DNA of 64,000 nucleotides from Microbacterium sp. BK668. GTDB lineage: Bacteria; Actinomycetota; Actinomycetes; Actinomycetales; Microbacteriaceae. Positions 63,944 through 64,000 of the stretch are shown one piece after another. Location of the stretch: positions 2,108,001 through 2,172,000 of the forward strand of contig NZ_SNWG01000001.1 in assembly GCF_004362195.1 (NCBI RefSeq), given 5' to 3'. The notes under the pieces were generated by a model. It was not told where the DNA came from. It was given only the letters and a program-made list of their open reading frames with translations, and did no database searches. Made by a program: the position numbers and the translations under genes. Position 1 is the first letter of the stretch, and every line of letters starts with the position of its first letter.

Positions 63944-64000
63944 ATGACTGTGCAGACCACGGGTCCGCAGACCGGAGCCCAAGCCGTTATCAAAGACGCT
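63944..64000 (+). CDS. start of an unidentified gene (cut by window end)
   Basis: The ATG has GAAGGG six bases upstream and opens MTVQTTGPQTGAQAVIKDA, 19 codons to the window edge. A CACAAT box at 63894-63899 may be its -10. Two TGAACGT repeats lie about 110 bases upstream. Too little is visible to assign a product. Confidence 0.6.
   Translation, partial: MTVQTTGPQTGAQAVIKDA

Noticed and set aside
62569..63993. Upstream extension of the fbaA reading frame
   Set aside because: It runs through the antisense of glpX. FbaA homology begins at MPVATPEQYAEML with a ribosome site directly before it.

Overview
The window is a stretch of actinobacterial chromosome, most likely from the family Microbacteriaceae and probably Microbacterium. 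The support is very high GC with G or C at almost every third codon position, many GTG starts, many leaderless genes (a TAnnnT box 6-7 bases before the start codon), and actinobacterial gene orders such as eno-divIC-DUF501, greA-DUF4307-hemolysin III-short cis-prenyltransferase, and xseA-xseB-DUF4245. I see no insertion sequence, prophage or CRISPR array. Nearly all of the DNA is coding.

Region 1-8.7 kb is a sugar-acid locus. Two transcription units, divergent around 2.1 kb, plus a five-gene operon starting at 4144, encode 6-phosphogluconate dehydrogenase (3' end cut by the window), a beta-hydroxyacid dehydrogenase, a D-2-hydroxyacid dehydrogenase, an IclR-type regulator, a metabolite:H+ symporter, a gluconate 5-dehydrogenase-like SDR, an FAH-family enzyme, an L-idonate 5-dehydrogenase-like enzyme and gluconokinase. 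Together they could carry ketogluconate or L-idonate through 5-ketogluconate and gluconate to 6-phosphogluconate and ribulose-5-phosphate. Two matching GTTCAA...TTGAAC palindromes, one in each promoter region, are the likely IclR operators.

Region 8.7-33.3 kb is mostly housekeeping: rplY, pth, mfd, ppc, nhaA, mazG, hisS, eno, divIC, DUF501 and ndh. Less familiar members are a tyrosine/glutamine-repeat membrane protein, a left-handed beta-helix protein without the carbonic-anhydrase histidines, and an MFS transporter fused to a cyclic-nucleotide-binding domain followed by a DUF2652 protein that looks like a degenerate class III nucleotide cyclase. That last pair is the most interesting candidate for an undescribed system. 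A mycosin-like serine protease sits between DUF501 and ndh.

Region 33.3-50.9 kb starts with four copies of a 35-bp tandem repeat, a strong hairpin and a tRNA-Leu(UAA) with a short variable loop. It continues with a PLP fold-III enzyme and a lactone oxidase, lemA-htpX, two HTH_42 (YcaQ/AlkZ-type) DNA glycosylase homologues of which only one has the QxD motif, ilvA, greA and neighbours, a PIN-PhoH ATPase and a proline-rich envelope protein.

Region 51-64 kb holds a two-component system, fumC, a beta-carbonic anhydrase, exonuclease VII, ispH, an ECF sigma factor with its zinc anti-sigma factor and a candidate autoregulated promoter, a MOSC protein, and divergent fbaA and glpX, which link back to central carbon metabolism. 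Throughout the window the hexamer GGATGC/GCATCC is strikingly common, and several intergenic hairpins are built on it.
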